A stretch of DNA of 34,525 bases, taken from Ettlia oleoabundans. Its lineage: Eukaryota > Chlorophyta > Chlorophyceae > Chlamydomonadales. Positions 18,378-34,311 of this stretch are shown here, piece by piece. Where the stretch lies: contig JAAMXP010000051.1 in assembly GCA_019693395.1 (NCBI GenBank), positions 11,362 through 45,886 on the forward strand. Direction: 5' to 3'. Each line of letters opens with the position of its first letter. The stretch's first letter is position 1. A model generated the notes under the pieces. It was not told where the DNA came from, did no database searches, and was given only the letters and a program-made list of their open reading frames with translations. The translations under genes were made by a program, and so were the position numbers.

Positions 18378-21300
18378 TTACCACTGAAGCTGTCCAAAGG
18401 AGCCGTTGCTGTGCTGGCCGCCCACACCTGCATAGCCGCCGGCCCCCATGGCCAAAGGCAGGCCATTGGGCATGTGGTGCAGCGCCATGGCGCCAGTTCC
18501 CTGGGGCGTGATGCCTGCAGCAGATGCTGCCTGCAGGCTGGCAAGGGTGCTAGCGTTCAACCCCAGGTTGGCAGCCGCAGCGTGCATAGCAGCCACGGGG
18601 GCCTGCCTCCCGGCCTGAAGCCCGCCTGCACCCGTGCCTCCCAGCGGAAGCGCACCGGGAGACGCAGTGGCAGCTGGACCTCCCGCTCCAGTTGCGGTGC
18701 GGCTGCGATTCGCGGGGTTCTGAACCATGACATGCAGCAGGCGGTCGCCCATGCTGACGCCGTTCATCGCCTCTTGGGCCTGCCGCGCCGCATCAGCGGC
18801 CACGTAATTTACGAATCCAATGCCTGCAGCGAGCAGGCGCAACGGTTCAGAGGAGAGGGAAAGAAAACCCACCGTAGGTGGTGCACACACGCGACAGCGG
18901 CTTGCAATGCCAAAAGAGGCCTTAGCCCCAGCTGATGGCTGATAAGCTGTCGCTTTCCTTGGCATGAAGCCATGCAGCCTGCTCACCGTTGCATTTGCCG
19001 CTCTGCTCATCAATCAGCACGCGCACGCTTGCAATGCCGCCAAACCTGCGGTCAGGTGGCAAATGGCAGGGAGAGGAGGGCTATGAGGACAGGCAGGGGC
19101 GAGTGGGACAACCCTGCGATGCACGCCTGGCAAACGCGTGCCTGCAAATCCAGCTCGATTGCCATTGCACCACCTCTACTCAGACCCGGCGACGATGCGG
19201 TGATGTGCACGCCGCCATTACCTTGCAAACTTTTCGTAGAGCCACAGCTTGTCTGCGTCCTCCGGCATGCCCTTGATGTAAATGGACGCACCATTGCCGT
19301 TTGATGACTGACCCATCATCGCGTTTTGTTGCTGCAGCATCGCACCGGCGGATGGCGCTAGGACCTGGCTGCCATCTGGAAAGCCCTCCAGGGAGAGCAT
19401 GGAGGGAAGGTCGCTGGAAAGCTCAGGGCTGCTGCTTACACCGCTGCCAGGCATGTGCAGCTGGCGGCCCGAGCCATTGATGGCCTGCAGCAGTTAAAGT
19501 TGGCCACAAACAAGGCTGAAAGGAGGTGCTGAAAATGGCAGGCCTTCATGCGAGCAGGCGCATTGAAGCTAACCCTGGCACGCTGGGCATGCACTCAGTT
19601 CATTGGCTGCAATGGCATACAGGCTGGAGGTGCAGGTGGCAATCCAGGCCTGGCAATAGGCAGTGGCACAAAGCATCCCTAGCCAGCATGCCTCCACGGT
19701 CTCAGGCGTCGCTCACCAGGCCTAGCAGCTGCTGCTGTAGCTGGGCAGCCAACAAGTTGCCGCCCCCAAACAGGCCAGCCCCTGCAGCCACCGCCTGCTT
19801 TTGTAGCAACCTCTCCTTGCGTGCCTGCTTTGCCGCTTTTTCCGCTGCAAGGTGTGCCAGAATGGAGAGAGAAGAGTGAGGGTGACGGCTGTGACAGACA
19901 TTCACGCCCTCCTATTGGAGTGTTACGCTCTAATATTTGCTTCATATGTCTGGCAAACAACTGCAACAACGGCGCCTGCATGGCTGCTTCCCCACGCGTG
20001 TGCGCAACAATAGTAGGTTGCACAACGGCTGCCTGCTGAGTTGTTTTGCGTGCCTGCAGAAAACCCCCTTTTCAAACGCTGGGGCCCTTCCCTCGCTCCT
20101 TGGCTGCTGCTCCCCTCACCTGGGCTGTCAGCGTAGCGGACCAACAGCGGCTGAGAGGCACCGCGTGGGAAGCTGCCGTTGAGTGCTTGTATGGCTGCCA
20201 TTGCCTGCTCGATATTCTGCATCTGCACCAGCGCGCCACTTCCCTTGTACAGCTCTGTGCTGGGGAACCTGAAGGGCCAGCAGAAGGTGGAGGCCAGGAG
20301 CGGGGCAACGACAGAGGCGTGAACGATAGCATAGGGCCGCGGTGCAGTAAGACCAAGCAGTGGCGCAAGCCTGGCAGGCAGGAGGCAGGCTAAGGCAGCA
20401 CAGAGCGTTGTTGCAGACGCAAGCACAGCTCAGCTCACAGCCTGATCTCCAGCACGGTGCCAAAGGGCAGGAACATGTCCCCCACATCCTGCCGGGAAAA
20501 GGTGGCCGGCAGGTTGCGGCAGTAACTGCACAGCAGTGATTGTTGCGGACCCAAGAAAGCGAGCAGCCGGTTGAGACTCAGAATGCAAAGGAAGCAGTTG
20601 CGGGGATGGCAGTGCGAGCGATCAACCGACAGTCATGCGCAGCACCGGAAAATAGCTATCAACGTCTGAACAGCAAGCTTGCATTGGTTTCTGGCGGCAG
20701 CTGGAGGTTGATGACAAATGAAGAACAGGTTGCTGCCAGTAGGGCTGCCTGCCGCAGGACTCACCACCACTCTGAGGGCTGCCGGCCAGACTCCACTCGT
20801 GGCTGCACATCCGCATCTGCAAACTTGACCACCAGCTGACTTCCACTGATAGTAGCACCGTTTAATGCCTGGATCGCTCCGGATGCCTGCAACGGATGCT
20901 GAGACACAAGCGTGAGCAACACTTGAATTGCCGGAGTGTGAAATGGGAGGACAACGCAAGAATACAACAGGGCTGGCGCGGCAACTGGTTCAGCTGCACA
21001 GCCGCAGCACAACCACGTGACAGTGACAGCTGCTGCAAGAAGCATCAGGTATGGGTGGGTTCTGTGCGGCTATACGGGCCAGCTGCCTTCCCGTTGCGTA
21101 GTTCCAGCAGCAAGGTGCGACATGGTCCCGCACACCCACTGAGCTGGGCTGGCGTTGTTGCTGGGGCCGCCCACTTGCACAGATTGATGCAGCGGGCATG
21201 CTAGGCTGCTCGTCTTCTGCCCCTGCTGTGCATGGAGCACTAGATCGGCCACCTCATGCATGGGAGCTGGGGGGGAGGGCCCTTGCGCAGCAGCGCGGCA

Positions 21301-21722
21301 GCTCCCAGCCCGCCGGCAGCTACCGCCCGGCTGACTGCCCTAGCCTCTCCCCCTGCCCGCGCTGCCCCGCCTAGGCGTTACGGATGGAAGGCGAGAGGCG
21401 GAGGGCCCCTCAGAGGCCTTAACACCCCCGCAACCCGGCCGAGTGCGGGATATGCGCGCGGCGCGCAGCCAGCCACAGGCTGTGCTTCCAGCTGCTATGC
21501 TGCTGCTGCAGGCCCGCAAATCACCTGTGAAGGCTCCGCAAGCTTTACAAAGGCGTGTGCGGCCTGCTGTTGCCCTGGTTGGTCGCCGCCGGGCACCATC
21601 CGCAGGCTGACGATCTCCCCATGGGCACCAAACAGCGATATGAGATCGCTTTCCTGAAATTCTGGAGGGTAGCCTCTGCAATACAGGTTAGAGTGCTGCT
21701 GAGACTCCCGAAAGGTTGCCAT
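18378..21722 (-). CDS. RNA-binding protein with three RRM domains (CELF/ELAV-like layout)
   Basis: Exons: 21722-21525, 20886-20765, 20525-20439, 20268-20120, 19844-19717, 19484-19222, 19045-18987, 18823-18378, giving 483 aa with consistent phases. RRM1 (about 12-98) begins NLYCRGYPP. RRM2 (about 107-182) begins CYCRNLPATF. RRM3 (294-370) has RNP2 IYIKGMP and a good RNP1, NGIGFVNY. The RNP1 sites of RRM1 (AAHAFVKL) and RRM2 (GSGALVQM) are degenerate. A basic Lys/Arg/Gln stretch and a Gln/Ser/Met-rich linker separate RRM2 from RRM3, and a Gly/Ala/Met-rich tail follows. Two RRMs, a linker and a third RRM is the layout of CELF/Bruno and ELAV proteins, which regulate splicing, stability or translation of mRNAs; the orthologue is not identified. 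A TATATAA motif sits only 7 nt upstream of the chosen ATG, which is too close to be its TATA box. Confidence 0.88.
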
Positions 21723-22191
21723 ACTGCATTATATACACTGCAGGGCCGACAAATCGTGGACTAATGGGGACCCTTTGCCCCTTTGTGTTCATACCCTCGA
21801 TGTTTCACCAATGCCTGAACCTAATCACCGCGCGCTTTCCACACCACTGAATGCTGAGCATGACGTGTTTCTACCTCCCGGTGATGAATCGCTACCGTGC
21901 GATAGTGCGGGTCACGTTGACTGCTACTGGCACCATCATCAATTCTTGAAGGATCATGGGCTCGTGTGCATGTGCTGTTCGCAGCTGCACAACCCTGGGC
22001 AGCTGCCTGCATCCGCCACCTAACTTGACTCCACCCACCAGAGCCGCTTCACCTTTTGTACAGTGTAAAACGGACAACACAGAGGCTTCAACTGCTACAA
22101 ACGCGTCACAACAGAACAAAGCTTAATTCAAGAGTGTTGCTGACATGAAGCACATGGCAGCGTTGCTCCTGCTCCTGGGCAAGCACTTCAC
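21723..22191. other. Intergenic region between the RRM and PP2C genes
   Basis: 469 bp in a tandem minus-strand arrangement. It must hold the PP2C 3' UTR and the RRM gene promoter. No gene, clear TATA box at a plausible distance, or poly(A) motif on the minus strand was found. Confidence 0.5.
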
Positions 22192-25100
22192 TCAGCCGCC
22201 AACCACCACTGCCACCACGGCGGTGATGTCATCTTGCTTGCCACCGGAGTCAGAGAGCAGCAGCCCGCCACCCTCCGCCTCCGCTGCACGCCGTTGGCGC
22301 TCCACAGCGAAGGGTGAACGGAAATCAGGGTCGATGGACTGGCGGTAGGCTGCCTGGGCCACCAGTTGGGCCAGCTGCTCAGCCATGCTCACGGCAGTGG
22401 TGCCACCCTGCCGAGACCAAGGGGCACAAGTGGGGTGGGCAGGCAGGCAGACAGATATGCTGGTGAGGGGCAGGTCATAAGGCACAGTACAGCACGCTGG
22501 CCCCGCCGCATGCATGCATACAAGGGCTGCCTTCGCCTGCTGAAGCCAGGTAGGCATGCACACCTTGATGATCAAGACAATGGCTGGTGTGCACAAACAG
22601 ACAACAGACTTTGCAGCTGCACTAATCGGAGATCCTTCCAAAGCAAGCTAGTTGAGGAAATGGAAGCCAGGCGTTGCCTTCATCCTACTCCAAGCCACCC
22701 CAGCCAAGCATCGCTAAGCTCAAACCGCAAAACAGAGCGAACGCTGCAGCACTTGCCTGCTGCTGCTGCTGCTGCTCCACCACCACCGCCACTGCCTCCA
22801 GCACCTGCTCGTCCCAGAGGTTGTCCCATAGCCCGTCACTGCCTGCCACAACGACATCCCCAGGTGCCACCTCCACCTCGTGCACGTCGGCGTCGGCAGG
22901 GCGGCTGCCGCAATCATAAAAATCCGGGCAGCTCAGCTGCAGCGGCATGTTCCACTGGTGCTCCAGGATCTGCAGATGGCAGCACGGAGAATGGGAGGGG
23001 GCATGTTTATTGCAGCTCAGGTGCATCAGCTAGCGCAGGTGGCAAGAGTTGGACCAGGCCATGCATATGATGAACGCAGGCGAAGGCGCTAGGTGCGCTG
23101 AGGGGCCAAACGCAGGGTGCATGTGGAAAGTGGCGGCATGACAGCAAAATGCAGCTCCGAGCAAAACGCTGCCGGAGGGTATACAGCACTTGATGCAGCA
23201 AACAACAGCCCCCAGCACTGCACCTCCACACATGCATCGTGCTCTGCTTGCTCTCACCCGAGTTGCAAACACTATACGGCCGTCTCGCACCACCTTGAGC
23301 TCGCAATCCCCCAGGTGCGCCACGCTAAGGCGGCCACCAGGCAGCATGCAGCCCAGAATGGCTGTGCTGCTGCCGGGCTCTTCCGTGCGGCGGTATGCCT
23401 CCTCCAGCAGCTTCAGGGATACAGGTGTACCGCCTAGCTCCCTTGCCGCTGCCGCCTCTGCCTCCAGTGCTGCAGCGGCAGCAGCCACTCCCTGCCGCTG
23501 CCTCTCCTCCTCCCGCTCAGCAAGCACCTCATGGCAGGCTGCCATGAAGCGGCGGGGGTAGAGCGAAGGATCCACTCCCTCGGCCGCCCACCCGCCCACG
23601 CCATCTGCCACACCAATGGCACCCAAGCCGTAGCTGCTGAGGAGGAAAGCATCCTCCCCACCTGTAGCTGCCTTGGCAACGTGCGGGATGCTGATCCCTG
23701 CAGCCGCTAGCCGAAGCTGGCCAGGCACGCCGGCTGCCAACGCAGTACCCGACAACGGCGGCGAAGAAGCACGCACACGCTGGCTGGCTATGTCAGGGGG
23801 TGCTGCGGCGTCCTGGCTGCGTTGGGGCGAAGGTGACGAAAGGACTGCGACCCCCTGCTTTTTCTGCTCCTTACCCTCCTCACCATCCATGTCTAACAGC
23901 ACAGCGATGTTCTGCTCCACATCCCTCATGCGCAGCCTCAGCGCTTCCTGCTGCTCCACCTGTCGCAAGAGCTGGCGCTGCGTGGTGAGGTTGAAGAGCA
24001 GCGAGCGAAGCGTGCGGCGCTCGCGCTCAGCAGCACCTGCTGTCACCAGCTCAAACAGGCGCCACTGAAGGTCGGTGTATGCGTGCTCAGCTGCCATCAC
24101 GCCCTCCTCGGCGCCCTTCTGACCCTGCAGGCCAGCATGACAGGCAGGCAAGAAGAGCGGGGGACACAGGAGGAGTCAGGGCAGTAGAACGTTGCGGTCC
24201 ACGGGCTGCCAGGCGCAGGCTGACACAGCAAATATGGGAGGCATGGCTGGAATGGGCCTTGCGGCAGTGCCGCAACATTGTCCCAATACGAAAGATCGTA
24301 GGTTTTTTCAGGATTCTGTGCCGCAATGACCCCCACAAAAGTGCCAGTGGAGGTGTCATTGCCCAGACAAAGGAATATTAGTCCCACAAAAGTGCCAGTG
24401 GAGGTGTCATTGCCCAGACAAAGGAATATTAGTAACTTGCTCAACACGATGAATAGGTGTTCATCAAGCTGATAATGCAAGCGCCAACCAGGCCAGATCT
24501 GGCGACCCAGTGATGGAAGCAAGGGCCAGGGGTCCCCACCTTGAGCACTGCCAGCCGCTCCTCCACCGTCTCCATCTGCTGCATAACCTCATCCAGCTGC
24601 GCTTGACTGGCCTCAGGCAGCAGCTCTGCCAGTTCGGACACCACCTCCTGCAGCTGGAGCTGCATCTGCACCGACACGCAGGCAGGAAAGCAGGTAGGCA
24701 GGCAGCGCACTGGCAAGGGGCGAAGCATTGACAGAGCTGGCGGTGTCGCCAGTCGGCTCGCTGTGGTGTTCTCGGACCCTGACTTAGTACAACAATCAAA
24801 CAACAACCCGATTTGCTGCAGCACCAGAGACAATGGAAGCGGGATATCTGGAAGAAGCCACACACTTGCTGAATGAGCAAGTAGAGCTCTTTGGCCAACT
24901 GCTGCAGCTGTTCCAGGGTCATCGTGGCAGTCTCATCCACAGCACCCCCGGTCTCAGCCGCCAGCAACAGCGGTGCCATCGCCCCTGCTGCCGCCTCTGG
25001 GCTAGAGCCAATTGAGACAGCTAGGTGCTGCCCTGCCTGCTGCACGGCTGAGGCTGGCGATGGCGGCGAGGATGCCACCCGATCTGCCGCAGCAACTGGT

Positions 25101-25553
25101 GCAGGAGCGCCGGGTGGGAAGGGAAAAGGGGGATTGAGGATCGGTCGCCTGTAGTTTGACCAAGCCAGTCTGAGGGCTGCTGCAGCCACCGCCACCATGC
25201 TCGCTCCCACAGCCCAAGGCGGCGGCGCCTTCATGATAGAGGGCGGCGGCGGCTGTGGCGGAACGACAGCCGCAGAAACCTGTAAGACGAGTTTCACAAG
25301 AATCTAGTTGAATACAGTGTTCTTACGCCCTCAGGCCGTGCAGCAATCAGACATGTAACGCCTGCTCTGCTTCTCTTCTCCGTCGTGAGACAGAGCGGCG
25401 CAGACCTGAGCCTCGAGGGCGGTGCTACAATCACTCACCCACCTGATGCTGCTTGGCCTGCGGGACAACTGCCAGCCTCTTTCTGGCCGCTGCATGCGCC
25501 CTTGCTGGCCCAGGGTGGTCTCCTAGGGTCACCCTGGCACCTACACCTGCCAT
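22192..25553 (-). CDS. PP2C-type protein phosphatase, PBCP-like, with N-terminal extension
   Basis: Exons: 25553-25443, 25279-24866, 24665-24540, 24124-23258, 22969-22757, 22407-22192, giving 648 aa. The catalytic domain covers about 350-647. Metal-binding motifs are present: GGEDAF (D375), GVADGVGGW (D391), HLGDCELKV, GSDGLWDN (D551) and KQDDIT (D636/637). The ADGVGGWAAEGVDPSLYPRR and DPDFRSPFAVE segments resemble, from memory, plant PBCP, the thylakoid phosphatase that dephosphorylates photosystem II core proteins; plant PP2C62-like plastid enzymes are the alternative. Residues 1-37 look like a transit peptide, then a hydrophobic stretch (AVGASMVAVAAAALRLAW), then a Glu/Gln-rich coiled coil (about 160-290). 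Starting at the downstream ATG at 25234 is possible. Intron 5 has a GC donor after a six-Gln run. Plastid location is inference. Confidence 0.88.
24332..24433 (-). repeat. Perfect 51-bp tandem duplication in PP2C intron 3
   Basis: Copies at 24332-24382 and 24383-24433 appear identical over 51 bp, inside intron 3 (24539-24125). The length is a multiple of three, and one minus-strand frame stays open through both copies (NDTSTGTFVG repeated). Confidence 0.9.
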
Positions 25554-25866
25554 TCTGCAGTGCGCGAGGTGATGTTTGAGTGCTGGATATGGCGGGAAAC
25601 GATTCGCAGTTGCAGTAGACGGGAGCAAAGGTAAAATTAAAGCCAGGGTTCAAATGGCAACTCTGGGCCACGTAAGCTTAGCGCTAGCTAAAGCTTCAGA
25701 ATGCCGAGATCCGTGAAAAAAGAGAATTTTCCGAAGTGTCTTTATGGTTGTAAATTGCGACGACACGCGGTATATAGCGCCCAGAGGATGCCTTTGGCCC
25801 AACTGAGACGCTCGGGAGAGCTGTAGACGGTCTTGAGGTCGAGTCGAGCTTCGTTACCACTTCTTC
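25554..25866. promoter_or_regulatory. Shared divergent promoter of the phosphatase (-) and PH-kinase (+)
   Basis: Only 313 bp separate the two start codons. A TATATAG motif at 25771-25777 lies 90 bp upstream of the kinase ATG and is oriented for it. No comparable element was seen for the phosphatase. Confidence 0.6.
25771..25777 (+). promoter_or_regulatory. TATA-like box of the PH-kinase gene
   Basis: TATATAG, 90 bp upstream of the start at 25867, at a plausible distance for a TATA box with a 60-nt leader. Confidence 0.45.
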
Positions 25867-30841
<4,975 letters not shown>

Positions 30842-31198
30842 CCGCTATGATTGAGACTGACATTATCTTGCTGTTATTTCTCGACAATTGGTGTAATGGA
30901 TGGCTATGTATTACATTGTTAAACCTGCAAACTATTTGTATATAGGAGTGAGGCGCTTGCTCCCAAGGTTGCTCCCAACATGCACCCTGTTGTTTTCTCC
31001 TAGAGTTGCCACGCGCTAAGGACCTCAGGAGGAAAAATGGCAGGCCGCCCTTGGACCTGTTGTGGTTTGGTATTGCAGTCCTGCTCGCCACAGGCCCGCA
31101 GCTCTTCCACTCGGCTAGGGCTGCCTACTGACGCGCCAGGGGCAGTCTTACTCACTTAGCATTGTTTGCGCTGCCAGGCGCCTTTCCAGGTGCCAGAC
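30842..31198. other. Intergenic region between the PH-kinase and DUF707 genes
   Basis: 357 bp in a tandem plus-strand arrangement. The left half is AT-richer and carries the kinase 3' UTR and TGTAA. The right half should contain the DUF707 promoter, but no TATA box was seen. Confidence 0.5.
30892..30896 (+). terminator. TGTAA polyadenylation signal of the PH-kinase
   Basis: TGTAA 51 nt after the kinase stop codon, the chlorophyte poly(A) motif at a typical distance. Confidence 0.6.
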
Positions 31199-34100
31199 AT
31201 GGCGAGTTCTCATGGCAGGGCTCTGGCGACAGGTCTGGTGGTGTTTCTGGCTGTCTTGGCAGCAGCAGCGGCGGCGGCGGGACACCAACGGGAGTTACGG
31301 CATGATGGTGAGAAGGCACCTTGCCAGCTGATGGAAGGGCACCCCTTTTGAAGTCAATACCTAAATAGTCAGTCGGATAAGGTTGACTGGGGCTGTTGAT
31401 CGCACATGAGCGTGTTTGCAGGCGGGGCAGGTGGCGCCGCTGCCATCTCGAGTGCGGTCCCCGAGCTGCCTCAGCCCCCAAAGGGTCATGATCAGCAACT
31501 GGGCAAGAAGCAGCATGAGGCTCTTGACAAATGGCTGGAGAAGTAAGCTTGCGCTCCAATCGTTCAAGGGGGCTGAGGTGTCCAGAGCTGCCAGGTGCTC
31601 TGCTCTGAACTGTTGCAGGAAAATCTTGCCCGCAACCGAAAGGGATCTGTAAAGTATTGCTCCGCAGCGCTGCGCACATCCCAAAGTTAATGGTGCACCT
31701 GGCCCTTCTGCCGTTGCAACTGCAGGTTTTTCCGGGAGCAGCAGCCACCCCGCACCCCTGAGGAGCTAGCACCCCCCGACAACATCAGCCTGCTGGACCG
31801 CCTGATTGGCAAGATGGGGCATGATGACTGTGGCGTGAACCAGCGGCACCTGTGAGTGTGTGCTGGGAGAAGCAAGCCTTCAGCAGCATGCTGTATGAGT
31901 GCCTGAGGCTGGGGCTTGCTGTTGGGAGCAATATGCCGAACAACTGGTCTGCCCAAAGGTGCAGTTGGTTTGACCAGAACAGTCAATCATGCTGCTGGAT
32001 CATAGTTCTGACACTCTGTGCCCAAACACCCAGGTTATGCACTACCACCTGATCATTTCTTCCGCTCCGTCCCCTCACCCCACCCCCACCCCTTTTCGTT
32101 TGCAGCCCCGTCCAACGTGAGTACCTGATGGTGGTGCCAGCTGGTGATGGTTTCAACACATCCAAGTATATGGACAGACCCAAGCTGGCCAACTGGGACA
32201 TGGGTGGGTGAAGCGGCACCACTCAAAGCATATCTACAGCTGATGCAGGCGCCAGCAGCAAGCCCAGGAGGCCGGCTTCAGCGGACACTTGCAGCCAGCC
32301 CTTCTTTGGTGCAGCGTGTAGGGAAGCACAAGGGCTCAATTAACTGTCCTCAGCACCTTGTTTTGCTGGCAGCTTGCCCGTGCCCCACACATTCCTTACT
32401 CATCCCCTTAGCAGTGATCCTTTACTACGGCAACCAGCCCGACCAATTCACCTGCCCGCAATGCAAGGCGGTGTATGCCGCCAGCGGCCCCAAGTGGCGC
32501 CTGGCCTATCGATTCACGCTGCTGGATGAATGGGAGCAATACCGAAAGCAGTACAAGGCCATTATGCTGCCTGATGACGACCTCACGGTCAGCTACACAG
32601 GAGGGCTGTGTGCTGCTGTATATCTGTCTGTATTAGCAATCACTAGCAAGGCTCCGCATCCAACTTGGCATATGCTCCCATTGCTCTTTGGCTGACCATC
32701 CGTATTCTGCAGATGGACACGTGCACAGTTAACAAGATTTTCAGCACTGTCATCGCCTACAACCTGCTTATGGCACAGGCAAGTCTGTCTGGCGGCTTAC
32801 TGGCAAGCCTGTTTTTTCCTGTCATCAGTTGAGATCAAAGAAGCGCACAGCTGCGCAACACCAATCCCTGCCCTAACCGCAATCACCCCTGCAGCCAAGC
32901 CTTTGCCCTGTTGCGTGGAGCTACACACCCTGGAAGGCCCTCTATCAAAACCCCACCAGCATCCTGCGCTTCACAAGTGCGCATCGAGCTTTCATCAAGC
33001 CAGCTAAGGCACATGCACCCGCCTGTTGTGCAGCATGGCGGCATTGTCAGCAGGAGATTCTGGCCTTCACTCACTGTGCTTCTGTGCCTTGTCATGCAGC
33101 ATTTGTGGAAATCATGGCACCTGTCTTCCAGTAAGTGTCGCATCGCACAAACCTTCAACCATTGGCGTGGCACTCTGCAATTGAGCGACCTGAAAGGCTG
33201 TCAAAACCGAAAACTCTACTGTGTTCCATTGCCCGCCTTCCTGTTCACTTGTGTGCCGGCAGGATGGACTTTTTCGACGGGTTCATCAGGCCCACACTGT
33301 ACAATGCGCATGTGGGATGGGGTGAGCCTGCACCCTCAACCTTACCTTGAACATGCCCAGCTTGCCATTGTGCACATTTGCGCTGACCAATCCAAATTTT
33401 TCATTGATGTGCTATCCACTTTGCAACTGAACAGAATGCCAGGTTTGCCGTTTGCAGGGTTAGATTTCGTCTGGCCATTTACGCTGCGCTACCCACGCGA
33501 TAAGATTGCTGTCATTGACGAGGTGAACGGTGGTGCAACACAGCAACGAGCCAGCGCAGTGTGTACCGCTCCATACTGCTGTTGCCAACCATAGCTTGGC
33601 AAGATTTCCTTAGCAATACGCTGAGCTGCCTTTTCAGGTGTGCATCTACCATCCGGCCAGCACACGCAAGGCCAACAGTGTGTATCGGGCAGAGGCACCC
33701 TACTTCAAAAAGGAGGAGGAGACCCGCCGCTTTGCGGAATACGGTGAGTGGTGGGGCTTGCCCTGTAAAAGTTGCGGTAGCCGCTAAAGTGCCTTGCCGG
33801 CCTTGAGGGTCGGTAAAGCTCCTGTCCTTCATGACTAGCAGCTGTCGCTTCAGTGTTGCCAAACATGCTAGAAACCATGCTCTGGCTCGCAAAACACCTC
33901 CTTATATGCCATATGCTTATCCAGGCTATTTTGATTCCGAGATTGCCAGGCGCGGCTTCTGGTATATGCCAGTTGAGGTGTGGCTCGGCGTGTCGCGGAT
34001 CATGCCGTGTTCCTGCAACGCACACTTGGGAAGTCGTCCTAGGAAGCACTACTCACAGCGACGCTGCCTGCCCTGTCCCGCAGATATTGGGCATGGTGCC

Positions 34101-34311
34101 AAAGCCGCAGCCCAAGGAGGGTTATCTGCAGGCATTGAGCAGATCGCTGCAAATTAAGCTGGGACCGTTTTTCCCAGTCCTGCTCTTTGGGCAAACATTG
34201 ATCATAGGCTCAGGGTGCCTCATCGTCTTGAGCTTGCGGCTGCGGCAGCATAGGCTGCACACCAAGCGTCACAAGCCGCTGAAACCAGCACAGGCGTACC
34301 AGAAAGTCTAG
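31199..34311 (+). CDS. DUF707-family membrane protein with C-terminal anchor
   Basis: Exons: 31199-31307, 31422-31542, 31726-31851, 32106-32203, 32415-32587, 32713-32778, 32895-32976, 33100-33130, 33263-33321, 33458-33522, 33638-33743, 33925-33977 (or -33989), 34084-34311, giving 438 aa. Residues 5-25 are a hydrophobic signal peptide or anchor. The body matches what I recall of DUF707 (PF05212): VILYYGN, CPQCKAVYAASGPKW, LPDDDLTMDTCTVNKIF, LLMAQPSLCPVAWSYTPW, FVEIMAPVFQMDFF, VGWGLDFVWPFTLRYP and IAVIDEVCIYHP. The DDD cluster (205-207) recalls the metal-binding DxD of glycosyltransferases, and such an activity is often suspected, but the family has no proven reaction. Some plant members carry a misleading lysine-ketoglutarate-reductase trans-splicing label. 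A second hydrophobic segment (about 390-414) and a basic tail follow the domain. Intron 6 has a GC donor (32779). Exon 5 ends at 32587 because this restores the family motif. Confidence 0.85.

Noticed and set aside
21729..21735. TATATAA motif as TATA box of the RRM gene
   Set aside because: It is only 7 nt upstream of the start codon; initiation 30 nt downstream would remove the ATG needed for RRM1.
24097..24522. 141-residue minus-strand open frame across PP2C intron 3
   Set aside because: It runs out of phase into exon 4, lies wholly within the intron otherwise, and matches no family I recognise; kept only as a repeat observation.
31199..34311. CDC50/ALIS-type flippase subunit as identity of the two-anchor protein
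   Set aside because: An N-terminal and a C-terminal hydrophobic segment suggested it, but the central motifs (LPDDDLTMDTC, FVEIMAPVF, GLDFVWPF) fit DUF707 instead.
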